From: Prevotella sp.
Lineage (GTDB): Bacteria > Bacteroidota > Bacteroidia > Bacteroidales > Bacteroidaceae
Direction of reading: 5' to 3'
Assembly (NCBI GenBank): GCA_017471245.1
Contig: JAFUVB010000114.1
Coordinates: forward strand, 1 to 44,599
Length of the DNA stretch: 44,599 nucleotides
Below the pieces are notes generated by a model, which saw only the letters and a program-made list of their open reading frames with translations, searched no databases and had not been told where the DNA came from. Shown here in pieces: positions 7,518-16,072 of this stretch; position 1 is the first letter of the stretch, and every line of letters starts with the position of its first letter. Position numbers and translations under genes: made by a program.

Positions 7518-8255
7518 ATGCAAAGTATCTTATCCAAATATGATCCCATCACGCTCGACGAGATGAAAGACATCCGGCTGATGAACCGTATCGACACGAA
7601 GTTCATTGCCACGACGGCATCGCTCACCGAGCTTTTGGAGATGGCAAGCCATGCTTACCGCATGCAGGAAACGGGCGGCGAGCGCAACATGAGCTACCAT
7701 ACCACCTATTTCGACACCACCGACTACCGCATGTTCTATGCCCACCAGGCAGGGCATGCCAACCGTCAGAAAGTGCGCTTCCGCACCTACGTGGGTTCCA
7801 ATCTTCAGTTTTTGGAGGTGAAAACCAAGAACAACCACGGGCGCACGAAGAAAAAGCGCATCGAAGTGGGCGATATGGATCTCAGCGATGACAGGAAGCA
7901 GGCATTCCTATCTGAGCATCTGCACTGCGACACGAGCCTGCTGCTGCCCTGCAACGAGAACTCTTTCAACCGCATCACACTCGTGAACCGCGCCAAAACC
8001 GAGCGCCTCACCATCGACACCCACCTGTGCTTCCGCAATTTGCTTACGGGATGCAGCCGTGAACTGCCCAATCTGGCTGTCATCGAGCTGAAACGCGACG
8101 GTCTTTCCTGCTCTCCTGTGCTCGAAATGCTGAGGCTTCTGCGCATCCATCCGCACGGTTTCAGCAAATACTGCATCGGGTCTGCCCTCACCAACGGCGA
8201 CCTCCGCGTCAACCGTTTCAAGCCTAAGCTGCGAGAGATAGGCAGGTTCGGCTGA
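7518..8255 (+). CDS. VTC-domain polyphosphate polymerase
   Basis: A 245-aa protein matching the catalytic VTC tunnel domain (CYTH/triphosphate tunnel fold) that makes polyphosphate from ATP. Characteristic features are RIDTKF at 24-29, the YFDT segment around 62-65, basic strands such as KVRFRTY, then LEVKTKNNHGRTKKKR, which supply the phosphate-binding basic residues inside the tunnel, and a C-terminal FSKYCIGS segment. It is first in an operon with DUF4956 (membrane) and DUF2490 (outer-membrane barrel), a pairing seen in many bacteria. Synthesis and export or storage of polyphosphate is inferred. Confidence 0.85.
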   Translation: MQSILSKYDPITLDEMKDIRLMNRIDTKFIATTASLTELLEMASHAYRMQETGGERNMSYHTTYFDTTDYRMFYAHQAGHANRQKVRFRTYVGSNLQFLEVKTKNNHGRTKKKRIEVGDMDLSDDRKQAFLSEHLHCDTSLLLPCNENSFNRITLVNRAKTERLTIDTHLCFRNLLTGCSRELPNLAVIELKRDGLSCSPVLEMLRLLRIHPHGFSKYCIGSALTNGDLRVNRFKPKLREIGRFG

Positions 8256-8273
8256 TGCTGACCGGCGGCGCTA

Positions 8274-8350
8274 ATTCACCGTTAAGCGGTTTTTTATTCA
8301 CCATTAAGCGGTTTTTTATTCACCATTAAGCGGTTTTTATTCACCATTAA
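8274..8350. repeat. 22-bp tandem repeat, 3.5 copies
   Basis: Units of ATTCACCATTAAGCGGTTTT start at 8274, 8296, 8318 and 8339, the last truncated. The array fills the gap between the VTC and DUF4956 genes within the operon, so it is transcribed. Confidence 0.8.
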
Positions 8351-8366
8351 AAAAAAGAAAACGACA

Positions 8367-9029
8367 ATGATTACTACAGAATTCATGCAGATGCTCGTCA
8401 GACTGCTGGTCAGCATCATAGCCAACTGGATCATCATCGACCGGTTGTATTATCAGAAAAGCAAGAGGCGCGACTTCTATTTCACCTTCATGCTCATCTC
8501 AATCGCCATCTTCTTCCTGGTGTTCTTCATGATCTTCATCCTCGAAGACCTGAAGGGAAAGACCGGCATAGGCATTGGCATAGGGCTCTTCGGCATATTC
8601 AGCATCATGCGATACCGCACCGACACCATGCCCGTACGTGAGATGACCTATCTCTTTGTGCTCATTGCGCTCTCCGTGATCAATGCCATTGCAGCGTCGG
8701 CAAGTATGGCGGAGGTGCTGCTCACCAACGTTATCGTCATCGCTGCCGTATGGATTTGCGAGCGACAGCTAAGGGTGCAGCCCTGCAAATTTGTGCAATA
8801 CGACCGGATAGAGCTGATCAGCCCCGACCGCTACGACGATCTGAAGGCCGACATCGAAGCCCGCTTGGGACTGAAGGTGAGGCGCATCGACGTGGGAGGT
8901 GTGGACCTGCTCCGCGATACCGCCGTGCTCAAGGTGTATTACGACGGCGGCGACAGCCCGACAGCCAATTCCGTGGACGGCAAAACGAAGGCAAAGCAAG
9001 ACGATTTCTACAGTTCACTCATCTTTTAA
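8367..9029 (+). CDS. DUF4956 membrane protein
   Basis: A 220-aa protein with about four hydrophobic helices in residues 5-125, including a glycine-rich turn GKTGIGIGIGLFGIFSIMRYRTD that is typical of DUF4956, followed by a soluble domain of about 90 residues. DUF4956 genes commonly sit beside VTC-domain genes, so it may serve as the membrane partner of the polyphosphate polymerase. It ends 12 nt before the DUF2490 gene, which supports a single transcript. No catalytic motif is visible. Confidence 0.85.
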   Translation: MITTEFMQMLVRLLVSIIANWIIIDRLYYQKSKRRDFYFTFMLISIAIFFLVFFMIFILEDLKGKTGIGIGIGLFGIFSIMRYRTDTMPVREMTYLFVLIALSVINAIAASASMAEVLLTNVIVIAAVWICERQLRVQPCKFVQYDRIELISPDRYDDLKADIEARLGLKVRRIDVGGVDLLRDTAVLKVYYDGGDSPTANSVDGKTKAKQDDFYSSLIF

Positions 9030-9041
9030 CCCCCAACAGCG

Positions 9042-9776
9042 ATGAAAAGAATCATATTATCCATACTGATTGCCATGCCTTTGGCGGCAGCGGCACAGCA
9101 AAACAGCACCGACGCAGGCCTGTGGCTGAGCGCCGAGGCAGTAAAGAAGATAGACAAGAAATGGAGCGTTTTCGGTGGCGCGGAGTACCGGTTGCAGGAC
9201 AATTTCTCTGCTCCCGACCGCTGGAACGTGGAGATAGGCGCGCGCTTCAAGCCATTGAAGTGGCTCAAACTGGATGCCGGATACAAGCTGATGCGCGACT
9301 ACAGTCTTGAAGAAACCAAATATAAGAGCGACGGAGCCACGCCCAACAAGCTGATACCTGCCTATTGGGACACCCGCCACCGCTTCTACGCAGCGGCAAC
9401 GGGCAGTGTGAAGACGGGAAACCTCACCTTCTCGCTGCGCGAGAAATGGCAATACACCTACAGACCGTCGCTCACGGTTGACCGATACGACGTTGACGAC
9501 GAGGAATGGGAGACAAAAGAGGTGAGCGGAAAGGCGCGCCACGTGCTCCGCTCGCGCCTTGAGGCAGCCCTCACCGTGCCTCAATGGGCTGTGGAACCGT
9601 ATGTCAGTGCTGAGATGTACAACATGAAAGGCGGTCTTGAGAAGACACGCTACACTGTGGGAGCCGACTGGAAGCTGAGCAAGAAGCATGCCGTGGGTGC
9701 CTTCTACCGCTATATCGACCGCAAGGAAGATGCCAATTCCCACATCATCGGCATCGGTTACAAATACAAGTTCTGA
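9042..9776 (+). CDS. DUF2490 outer-membrane beta-barrel protein
   Basis: A 244-aa secreted protein with a Sec signal peptide (cleavage expected after about residue 18, AAAAQQ). It has alternating hydrophobic and aromatic strands and ends in a C-terminal phenylalanine (GIGYKYKF), the usual outer-membrane assembly signal. The length suits a barrel of roughly 10-12 strands. It is the third gene of the VTC operon, and a hairpin terminator follows at 9850-9877. The role could be as a pore or anchor; this is inferred from location only. Confidence 0.82.
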   Translation: MKRIILSILIAMPLAAAAQQNSTDAGLWLSAEAVKKIDKKWSVFGGAEYRLQDNFSAPDRWNVEIGARFKPLKWLKLDAGYKLMRDYSLEETKYKSDGATPNKLIPAYWDTRHRFYAAATGSVKTGNLTFSLREKWQYTYRPSLTVDRYDVDDEEWETKEVSGKARHVLRSRLEAALTVPQWAVEPYVSAEMYNMKGGLEKTRYTVGADWKLSKKHAVGAFYRYIDRKEDANSHIIGIGYKYKF

Positions 9777-9847
9777 CATGTAACAAGTAAAAGTTCTGAC
9801 ATGAAACAATACATGTTCTGACATGAAACAATACATGTTCTGACATG
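9771..9847. repeat. 22-bp tandem repeat TTCTGACATGAAACAATACA
   Basis: Copies start at 9771, 9794, 9816 and 9838. The first copy includes the last codon and stop of the DUF2490 gene (TTC TGA), so the array grew out of, or invaded, the 3' end of the gene. Confidence 0.8.
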
Positions 9848-9849
9848 CT

Positions 9850-9877
9850 CCGGAGGCGTTTTTATGCCTCCGTTTTT
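9850..9877 (+). terminator. Rho-independent terminator of the VTC operon
   Basis: A 7-bp GC-rich stem, CGGAGGC 9851-9857 and GCCTCCG 9866-9872, with an 8-nt loop, followed by five T residues (9873-9877). Confidence 0.8.
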
Positions 9878-10003
9878 CAAAACCTATGCTTTCGCCTCCC
9901 AAAACCTATGTTTTTGAGCTTCAAAACCTATGCTTTCATCCCTCAAAACCTATGCTTTTGCGCTCCAAGATCTATGCTTTTGCGCTTCAAAACCATAGTT
10001 TTT
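9878..10003. repeat. 22-bp tandem repeat of the CTATGCTTTTG family, six copies
   Basis: Units containing CAAAACCTATGCTTT begin near 9878, 9900, 9922, 9944, 9965 and 9988, the last degenerate. Related units occur at 16343-16430 (opposite strand) and 32567-32680. Confidence 0.8.
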
Positions 10004-10026
10004 TAAAAATTATAGATGAAAAGGGC

Positions 10027-10056
10027 TTGTTGTTAAAAATATTTTAACTATATTTG
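10027..10056 (+). promoter_or_regulatory. Promoter of the FimB/Mfa2 gene
   Basis: TTG at 10027-10029, a 19-nt spacer and TATATTTG at 10049-10056, a full Bacteroidetes consensus just upstream of the lipoprotein gene. Confidence 0.65.
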
Positions 10057-10100
10057 CAAGCAGAAGAGATTATCAAAAACCTATCATGCGAAATACAACT

Positions 10101-10985
10101 ATGGAAAAGAAACTGTTCTGGAACATGGCCTTTCTTCTGCTGTCCGTCATCCTCGCGGCTTGCGAAAAACCGTTTATCGACGACCGGGAGAATGCTCCCG
10201 CCGCCCCCGATGCCAACGTAACGATACGCGTTGCGGGCTATGAGATGGTGCCTTTCGACAACTTTGTCGTGGAGTCGCGTGCCGCACAGAGCGTCACGGA
10301 GCTATGCAGCAGGCTGCAGTTTGTGATCTTCGACGGCGAGACAAAGGTGAACAGCGTGAGCCAAAAGGTGGGCGACGAGGGCTTCGGAACTGTGTCGCTG
10401 AACCTTCAGGAAGGCACTTACAGGCTGGTGATCATTGCCCACAACTGCGACGGAAACGCAACTGTAACGCAGGCAGACAAGATTACTTTCCCCAGCAACA
10501 AGGTCACAGATACGTTCTCCTACTGCGAAAACATCACCGTGGGCGCACAGCCTGCCACCTACGACGTGCAGCTGAAGCGCGCAGTGGCTATGTTCCGGCT
10601 CTCCATAACCGACGCATTGCCCGACGAAGTGAAGAAAATGAAGTTCTATTATATAGGTGGAAGCAGCACCTTCGATGCCACCACGGGCAGGGGAAACGTG
10701 AATTCAAGGCAGACGGTGAACATCGTTCCCGCCGAAGGACAGCAGCAGTTCGAGGTGTATACCTTCCCCCACGACGAGACGGGAACGCTGAAAATGACCG
10801 TCACGGCCTTGGGATCGGCCGATAATACCATCCAGGATCGCCTGTTCGAAGACGTTCCCATCCAGCGAAATGTCATCACTCAATACAAGGGACAGTTCTT
10901 CGGCAGCAGCAATGTGTCGGCTTCCCACGAGTTCAAGATGACTGCCGACGGTGAATGGGCGCAGACCAACGAGCAGAATTTCTGA
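10101..10985 (+). CDS. FimB/Mfa2-family fimbrial anchor lipoprotein
   Basis: A 294-aa lipoprotein with lipobox LAAC (C21) after a hydrophobic signal. The body resembles Mfa2/FimB of Bacteroidales type V pili: a transthyretin-like first domain (LQFVIFDGE, then GTYRLVIIAHNC) and a second beta domain (VQLKRAVAMFRLSITD), the layout used by fimbrial anchors and minor subunits. In that family the protein anchors the pilus to the outer membrane. No stalk or tip subunit gene lies next to it, so it is an orphan here. ATG 10086 would add five residues; I chose 10101 because the signal peptide then has the usual length. Confidence 0.8.
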   Translation: MEKKLFWNMAFLLLSVILAACEKPFIDDRENAPAAPDANVTIRVAGYEMVPFDNFVVESRAAQSVTELCSRLQFVIFDGETKVNSVSQKVGDEGFGTVSLNLQEGTYRLVIIAHNCDGNATVTQADKITFPSNKVTDTFSYCENITVGAQPATYDVQLKRAVAMFRLSITDALPDEVKKMKFYYIGGSSTFDATTGRGNVNSRQTVNIVPAEGQQQFEVYTFPHDETGTLKMTVTALGSADNTIQDRLFEDVPIQRNVITQYKGQFFGSSNVSASHEFKMTADGEWAQTNEQNF

Positions 10986-11006
10986 GCGCATACGGTGCCG
11001 GATGGC

Positions 11007-11049
11007 AAAAAAACAGGTTGCACGGAGGCATCAAGCCCCGCGTGCAACC
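11007..11049 (-). terminator. Terminator of the rubredoxin gene
   Basis: Perfect 9-bp stem GGTTGCACG 11016-11024 with CGTGCAACC 11041-11049. On the minus strand the stem is followed by TGTTTTTTTG, giving the T-run of an intrinsic terminator about 25 nt after the rubredoxin stop. Confidence 0.75.
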
Positions 11050-11074
11050 ATTCATAAACTCCAAAAACTTGTGA

Positions 11075-11233
11075 TTATTCTTCAGAAAAGTCTTCTTTTC
11101 CTACGCCGCAAAGTGGGCATACCCAGTCTTCTGGCAGATCTTCAAAAGCGGTTCCGGGCTCTATTCCGTTGTCGGGATCACCCACTTCTGGATCGTAAAC
11201 ATAACCGCAAGTGTCGCAAATGTACTTTTTCAT
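11075..11233 (-). CDS. Rubredoxin
   Basis: A 52-aa one-electron carrier with a single iron held by four cysteines. Both motifs are intact: C6 and C9 in [11 protein letters not shown], and C39 and C42 in [10 protein letters not shown]. The conserved [12 protein letters not shown] stretch lies between them. Length and spacing are textbook for the family. Rubredoxin in anaerobes often feeds peroxide- or oxygen-reducing enzymes, but its partner is not in this window. The gene runs in the same direction as the GT9 gene 103 nt upstream and has its own terminator. Confidence 0.95.
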   Translation of the reverse strand: MKKYICDTCGYVYDPEVGDPDNGIEPGTAFEDLPEDWVCPLCGVGKEDFSEE

Positions 11234-11336
11234 AATTGTTCTTGTTTTTAAGTGAATAATAATTTAATGAATAAATAGTCTGAATGATGTGCTCACGTGG
11301 TTGTGATTGTAGGCTCATGCCCCCGCGATGATGTGC

Positions 11337-12407
11337 TCACGTGGCAGCGTTTGTGCTCAGCCGATGATAGACAGCTGACAGCTTTTGCACGATCAGGTCG
11401 GGTGTGATGTGCTGCAAGCAGGCATAGTCGCCACGCAGACATGGCTTGTTGCCGTAGATGCTGCATGGTCGGCAGGGCAAATCTATCTGCACCGCGTCGT
11501 CGGGATTCTGGTTATAGCCCATGAATCCGGCATAAGGGTGGGTGGCTCCCCACACACTCACCACGGGCGTTCCTGTGAGCGAGGCAAGGTGCATGTTGCC
11601 GCTGTCCATGGAAAGCATCAGGTCGAGATGGCTCATCAGTATGAGTTCCTCGCGCAAGCCATGCAGTTGCTGCGAGGCATTTGTGCATTGCGGGAATCTT
11701 CCACACCAGTTGCCGAAGGTGGCAAACTCTTTCTCTCCGCCTCCGAACAGGAATATGCGGCAGTCGGGTCGCCGTTCCGTCACTTGCCTGATCACCTCTT
11801 CCATCAGTGGCAAGGGATATATCTTCCCCTCGTGGGCGGCAAATGGCGCAATGCCTAACCACATCTGCCCCGGCTCTTTCTTGCCGATGACGGGCAGGAG
11901 CTGTGAAAAATCGCCCTTGCCTTCTCCGAAGATGCTTTGGAAATCGAGGGTGACAGGGTATCCCAGCTTGGCAAACACCTCGCAATAGTTCTGAAACGAG
12001 GTGGGCTGTTGCACCAACCGCTTGTCGTTAGCTGATACCAGGCGGCGCTTTCCCTGCCGATGCTTGTTGATGTGCTGCACCTTGTAGCGCCCGATATTGA
12101 AGCGGGCGCGCAGATATTCAGAGCGCAGCACGTTGTGAAGGTCGGCAATGGCGGTGAAATGCTTGGCAGTGAGCCTGCGATAGAGGCTGTTCAGCCCGCG
12201 CACGCCATGGTATTCGTTTTTCAGGTCTGCCTCCATGAACCCCACATTGGGTGCCAGGTCTTGGAAAAATGCCCTTGCAAATCCCCTGCTGAGCACTGTG
12301 AAGCGCACGTGAGGATACTGCTTGGCAAGCGATGCCACCACTGGCACCGTCATTGCCACATCACCCAAGGCGGAAAACCGTATGATCAGTACGTGCTCTG
12401 TCTTCAT
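11337..12407 (-). CDS. Glycosyltransferase family 9 (heptosyltransferase-like)
   Basis: A 356-aa cytosolic enzyme of the ADP-heptose:LPS heptosyltransferase superfamily. The N-terminal Rossmann domain begins VLIIRFSALGDVAMTVPV at residues 6-23, the typical GT9 start, and the C-terminal donor-binding domain holds DSGNMHLASLTGTPVVSVWG near 270. It probably adds a sugar to lipid A core or lipooligosaccharide at the inner membrane. The cysteine-rich tail (CRPCSIYGNKPC) is common in Bacteroidetes members. DUF4254 lies 103 nt upstream in the same direction, a conserved pairing in this order. Confidence 0.88.
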   Translation of the reverse strand: MKTEHVLIIRFSALGDVAMTVPVVASLAKQYPHVRFTVLSRGFARAFFQDLAPNVGFMEADLKNEYHGVRGLNSLYRRLTAKHFTAIADLHNVLRSEYLRARFNIGRYKVQHINKHRQGKRRLVSANDKRLVQQPTSFQNYCEVFAKLGYPVTLDFQSIFGEGKGDFSQLLPVIGKKEPGQMWLGIAPFAAHEGKIYPLPLMEEVIRQVTERRPDCRIFLFGGGEKEFATFGNWCGRFPQCTNASQQLHGLREELILMSHLDLMLSMDSGNMHLASLTGTPVVSVWGATHPYAGFMGYNQNPDDAVQIDLPCRPCSIYGNKPCLRGDYACLQHITPDLIVQKLSAVYHRLSTNAAT

Positions 12408-12510
12408 GATTGCTTTCCTGATTGTTGTTGCTGATTGGTGATAGGATGGGTTTTATGAGTCTTATAGGCCTTATAGGGCATATAGGTATGATGGTTACTG
12501 TTCTCAGGAA

Positions 12511-13116
12511 CTACTTTTTGTTGTAGAGCACAGGGTTGGTGGCAGGGTCGTTATACATCTTCATCTGGCGATAAACCTTCATGTATTTGCGACCGGTCTC
12601 TATGTCTTCAAGCAGCTGATCGATGGCGGTGCTCAGGTCAACCTGCTGTTCGAGCAGCACATTCAGCTTCTGGCGGCATTTCAACCGGTGCTCTTCCGTG
12701 GCATCGGTGCGCTCTGCCTGCTCGCGCATGTGGTATATCTTCAGCGCAAGAATGCTCAGACGGTCGACCGCCCAGGCAGGACTCTCCGTGTTGATGCGGG
12801 CATCCGGGAGCACTTTTACTTCGGAATACTTCTGGCGGAAGTAGCTGTCTATCTGCTCCACCAGGTCTGTGCGGTCTTGGTTAGAGCGGTCGATGCGCCT
12901 CTTGAGCAGCAATGCTTCCTCCGGATTGATATGCGGATCGCGAATGATATCTTCGAAATGCCACTGAACAGTGTCGATCCAGCATTTCAGATAGAGACGG
13001 TTTTCAATGGAATCGCGCTCGAAAGGGTTCTTGATGGGAGTATCAATGTTGTCGGTGACATGGTAGTCACGGATTGCCAAATCGAACACCCGGTTGCAGT
13101 TTTCGGTAAATGTCAT
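12511..13116 (-). CDS. DUF4254 family protein
   Basis: A 201-aa, mostly helical, charged protein with no signal peptide or membrane segment. The features NPFERDSIENRLYLKCWIDTVQWHFED and LILKxRIDRSNQDRTDLVE-like helices match DUF4254, a family found beside GT9 genes in Bacteroidetes. Function is unknown; the steady linkage suggests a role with the glycosyltransferase in surface-glycan assembly. Confidence 0.8.
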   Translation of the reverse strand: MTFTENCNRVFDLAIRDYHVTDNIDTPIKNPFERDSIENRLYLKCWIDTVQWHFEDIIRDPHINPEEALLLKRRIDRSNQDRTDLVEQIDSYFRQKYSEVKVLPDARINTESPAWAVDRLSILALKIYHMREQAERTDATEEHRLKCRQKLNVLLEQQVDLSTAIDQLLEDIETGRKYMKVYRQMKMYNDPATNPVLYNKK

Positions 13117-13144
13117 TTTCCTTATGTGTTTTATTTATTTTTTG

Positions 13145-13175
13145 CAAAGCTACTATTTTATTTTCATATTTCCAA
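13145..13175 (-). promoter_or_regulatory. Promoter of the DUF4254-GT9 unit
   Basis: On the minus strand: TTG (13175-13173), a 20-nt spacer and TAGCTTTG (13152-13145). The -7 box is about 30 nt upstream of the DUF4254 ATG. Confidence 0.65.
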
Positions 13176-13298
13176 CTTAATTGCGGAATTATTATTTTCT
13201 TTTTGCCGTTTTCGCACACAAAAATGCAGGTAAAAGGGTAAAAATATGCACAGAATGGGGTGTAGTGTGCATGCAAAAGTTGTTTTTTTGTGAAAATA

Positions 13299-13330
13299 TT
13301 TGCATACTTAAATAAAAATTTGTTCCTTTG
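13299..13330 (+). promoter_or_regulatory. Promoter of acpP-fabF-rnc
   Basis: TTTG at 13299-13302, a 20-nt spacer and TTCCTTTG at 13323-13330; the first -7 base pair deviates from TA. It precedes the ACP gene by about 50 nt. Confidence 0.5.
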
Positions 13331-13382
13331 CACCCGGTTTAAAGTAAGAAGATTATTATTAACATTTTAAATTTTTACAATT

Positions 13383-13619
13383 ATGTCAGAAATTGAAAGC
13401 AAAGTTAAAGCTATTATCGTTGATAAGCTGGGTGTTGATGAGGCTGAGGTTAAGCCCGAAGCAAGTTTCACAAACGACTTGGGTGCTGACTCTCTTGACA
13501 CCGTGGAACTGATCATGGAGTTTGAGAAGGAGTTCAACATCTCTATTCCTGACGATAAGGCTGAGACTATTGGCACCGTCGGTGATGCTATCAAGTACAT
13601 CGAGGAGAACGCCAAATAA
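13383..13619 (+). CDS. acpP: Acyl carrier protein
   Basis: A 78-aa acidic helical protein that carries the growing acyl chain on a 4'-phosphopantetheine arm. The attachment site is S37 in the motif [11 protein letters not shown]. Length and sequence match housekeeping bacterial ACP. fabF follows 76 nt downstream and rnc overlaps fabF, the acpP-fabF-rnc order that is conserved in many bacteria. Confidence 0.97.
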   Translation: MSEIESKVKAIIVDKLGVDEAEVKPEASFTNDLGADSLDTVELIMEFEKEFNISIPDDKAETIGTVGDAIKYIEENAK

Positions 13620-13695
13620 ATTATCTACCGGGATTGGGAGTTGCGCATCGTGAGAAAATCAGGTGTCAACTCTCAATTCTCATTTTATTATTTTT

Positions 13696-14958
13696 ATGGA
13701 ATTAAAGAGAGTAGTTGTAACAGGTTTAGGTGCTGTAACACCCGTAGGCAACAATCCGGAGGATACTTGGAAGAACCTATTGGATGGTGTGAGCGGTGCC
13801 GCTCCTATTACACAATTCGATAGCTCCTTATGCAAGACCCACTTTGCCTGCGAGGTGAAGGGTCTGGATATCAATGAATATCTCGACCGCAAGGAGGCCC
13901 GCAAGGTTGACCGCTACACTCAGCTGGCGCTGATCAGTGCCATTCAGGGTGTGAAAGACAGTGGATTGGATTTGGAGAAAGAAGACAAGAACCGCATCGG
14001 TGTTATCTATGGTGTGGGCATCGGAGGCATTCGCACCTTCGAGGATGAGGTGTCATACTATGGTATGCACAAGGATCAGGGTCCGAAGTTCAGTCCCTTC
14101 TTCATACCGAAGATGATCAGCGACATCGCAGCCGGACATATCAGCATCCATTTTGGATTCCACGGTCCCAACTATACCACGACGAGTGCCTGCGCCTCTT
14201 CAAGCAACGCGCTTGCAGATGCCTTCAATCAAATCCGTCTGGGTAAGGCAAACATCATCGTTGCCGGTGGTGCCGAGAGTGCCATCTGTGTTTGCGGTGT
14301 GGGCGGTTTCAATGCGATGAAGGCCCTTTCCACACGTAACGATGAGCCGGAGAAGGCAAGTCGCCCGTTCAGTGCGAGCCGCGACGGCTTCGTGATGGCA
14401 GAAGGTGCCGGCTGTCTGATACTTGAGGAGCTGGAGCATGCCAAGGCGCGCGGTGCGAAGATCTATGCCGAGATGGTGGGCGAGGGCATGAGCGGCGACG
14501 CTTATCATATCACCGCTTCCCATCCTGAGGGACTGGGTGCGAAACTTGTGATGCAGGCTGCGCTGGCAGATGCCAACCTGAAGCCCGAGGATATCGACTA
14601 TATCAATGTGCATGGCACATCAACGCATGTGGGCGATATTTCCGAGGTGAAGGCGATCAAGGATGTTTTCGGCGATGCTGCCTACAAGTTGAACATCAGT
14701 TCCACCAAGTCGATGACGGGTCATCTCTTAGGCGCCGCTGGTGCAGTAGAGGCCATGATAGCCGTTCTTTCTGTGAAGAACGACATCGTTCCGCCAACTA
14801 TCAACCACGACGAGGATGACAAGGATGAGGAAATAGACTACAACCTGAACTTCACGTTCAACAAGGCACAGAAGCGCGAAGTGCGTGCTGCCATGAGCAA
14901 TACCTTCGGGTTTGGTGGTCACAACGCGTGCGTAATTTTCAAGAAATATGAAGATTAA
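13696..14958 (+). CDS. fabF: Beta-ketoacyl-ACP synthase II
   Basis: A 420-aa condensing enzyme that elongates acyl-ACP with malonyl-ACP. The nucleophile is C166 in TTSACASSSNAL; the two histidines are in VHGTSTHVGD and SMTGHLLGAAGA, and the terminal FGFGGHNACVIF motif is present. I chose ATG 13696 because the product begins MELKRVVVTGLGAVTP, the standard start; the longer frame from 13663 adds 11 non-conserved residues. Its stop overlaps the rnc start by 11 nt. Confidence 0.96.
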   Translation: MELKRVVVTGLGAVTPVGNNPEDTWKNLLDGVSGAAPITQFDSSLCKTHFACEVKGLDINEYLDRKEARKVDRYTQLALISAIQGVKDSGLDLEKEDKNRIGVIYGVGIGGIRTFEDEVSYYGMHKDQGPKFSPFFIPKMISDIAAGHISIHFGFHGPNYTTTSACASSSNALADAFNQIRLGKANIIVAGGAESAICVCGVGGFNAMKALSTRNDEPEKASRPFSASRDGFVMAEGAGCLILEELEHAKARGAKIYAEMVGEGMSGDAYHITASHPEGLGAKLVMQAALADANLKPEDIDYINVHGTSTHVGDISEVKAIKDVFGDAAYKLNISSTKSMTGHLLGAAGAVEAMIAVLSVKNDIVPPTINHDEDDKDEEIDYNLNFTFNKAQKREVRAAMSNTFGFGGHNACVIFKKYED

Positions 14959-16018
14959 CGATATTATCGACAGGATAAGGCTCCCTTTCCGCAAGGAGAA
15001 GGAGCTTTATTTGTCTTTGTATGAAATTATCGGTTTTTATCCAAGAAACATTTCCTATTACAAGCAGGCCCTGCTCCACAAGAGCATGGCTCGCCGCAAT
15101 GAGAAAGGCCGCCCGCTGAACAACGAAAGGCTGGAGTTTCTGGGTGATGCCGTGCTCGATGCAGTGGTAGGCGACATCGTGTTTCGTCATTTTGAGGGCA
15201 AGCGCGAGGGATTTCTTACCAACACCCGTTCAAAGATTGTGCAACGCGAAACGTTGGGCAGGCTGGCTAAGGAGATGGGAATCACCAATCTGGTTAAGAG
15301 CAACGGGCGCAGTTTCTCCCATAACAGTTATTTAGGAGGAAATGCGTTTGAGGCAATGGTGGGTGCCATCTATCTGGACCGCGGCTACAATGCCTGCATG
15401 CAGTTCATGGAAAAGCGCATTTTGAAAGAGCTTATCAACATCGACAAGGTGGCATATAAAGAGGTGAACTTCAAGTCGAAACTCATTGAGTGGGGACAGA
15501 AGAACCGGGTGATGATAGAATTCGTTCTCACCGATCAGAGCAGCGACGAGAAGGGAAGTCCGAAGTTCACTTATCAGACCGTCGTGGAAGGCATCAAGGC
15601 AGAAGTGGGAAGCGGCTACAGCAAGAAGGAAGCGCAGCAGCTTGCCTCCAAACTAACACTGCAGCGTTTGCGCAAGGAACCGCAGTTCATAGATGCCGTG
15701 TTCGCTGCCAAGACCGATCGCACAAAGATGGAGGAGCAGCCGGTTGAGATTGCGCCGGATACCGAACCGCAGAAGGAAGATTTCATTATCAAGAAGGATA
15801 TTCCCACGGACAAGTCGTCAATCAGGAAAGAAAACGAAGACAATGCCCCCGTTGACTATTTCAAGGAGGATAAGCCCATGGGCATTCCCAATGAGAGTTC
15901 CGAGCCGGCAAGCGATGAAGAATATGACTTCTCCGACATTGAGGTGACCTCAAAAGATCCTTCGCGCGAAGACATCATAGCAGCTGCCGAGGCTGCCGCC
16001 TTTGCTGAAACGGAGTAA
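14948..16018 (+). CDS. rnc: Ribonuclease III with a long acidic C-terminal extension
   Basis: A 356-aa double-stranded-RNA endonuclease. The catalytic domain carries the signature NNERLEFLGDAVL at 58-70 and the second acidic set E135 and D144 (AFEAMVGAIYLD). A dsRNA-binding domain spans about 174-243 (FKSKLIEWGQKN ... KKEAQQLASKLTL). Residues 245-356 form an extra acidic, low-complexity tail, longer than the usual 220-250 aa enzyme; its role is unknown. The gene overlaps fabF by 11 nt and is translated with it. Confidence 0.95.
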   Translation: MKINDIIDRIRLPFRKEKELYLSLYEIIGFYPRNISYYKQALLHKSMARRNEKGRPLNNERLEFLGDAVLDAVVGDIVFRHFEGKREGFLTNTRSKIVQRETLGRLAKEMGITNLVKSNGRSFSHNSYLGGNAFEAMVGAIYLDRGYNACMQFMEKRILKELINIDKVAYKEVNFKSKLIEWGQKNRVMIEFVLTDQSSDEKGSPKFTYQTVVEGIKAEVGSGYSKKEAQQLASKLTLQRLRKEPQFIDAVFAAKTDRTKMEEQPVEIAPDTEPQKEDFIIKKDIPTDKSSIRKENEDNAPVDYFKEDKPMGIPNESSEPASDEEYDFSDIEVTSKDPSREDIIAAAEAAAFAETE

Positions 16019-16072
16019 GCTCATATATATATAATAGGTGGGGTGTACGGATTCTGACAGGCAGTTTTTTGC

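Noticed and set aside
10951-11235. 94-codon plus-strand ORF
   Set aside because: It is the antisense shadow of the rubredoxin gene and its terminator.
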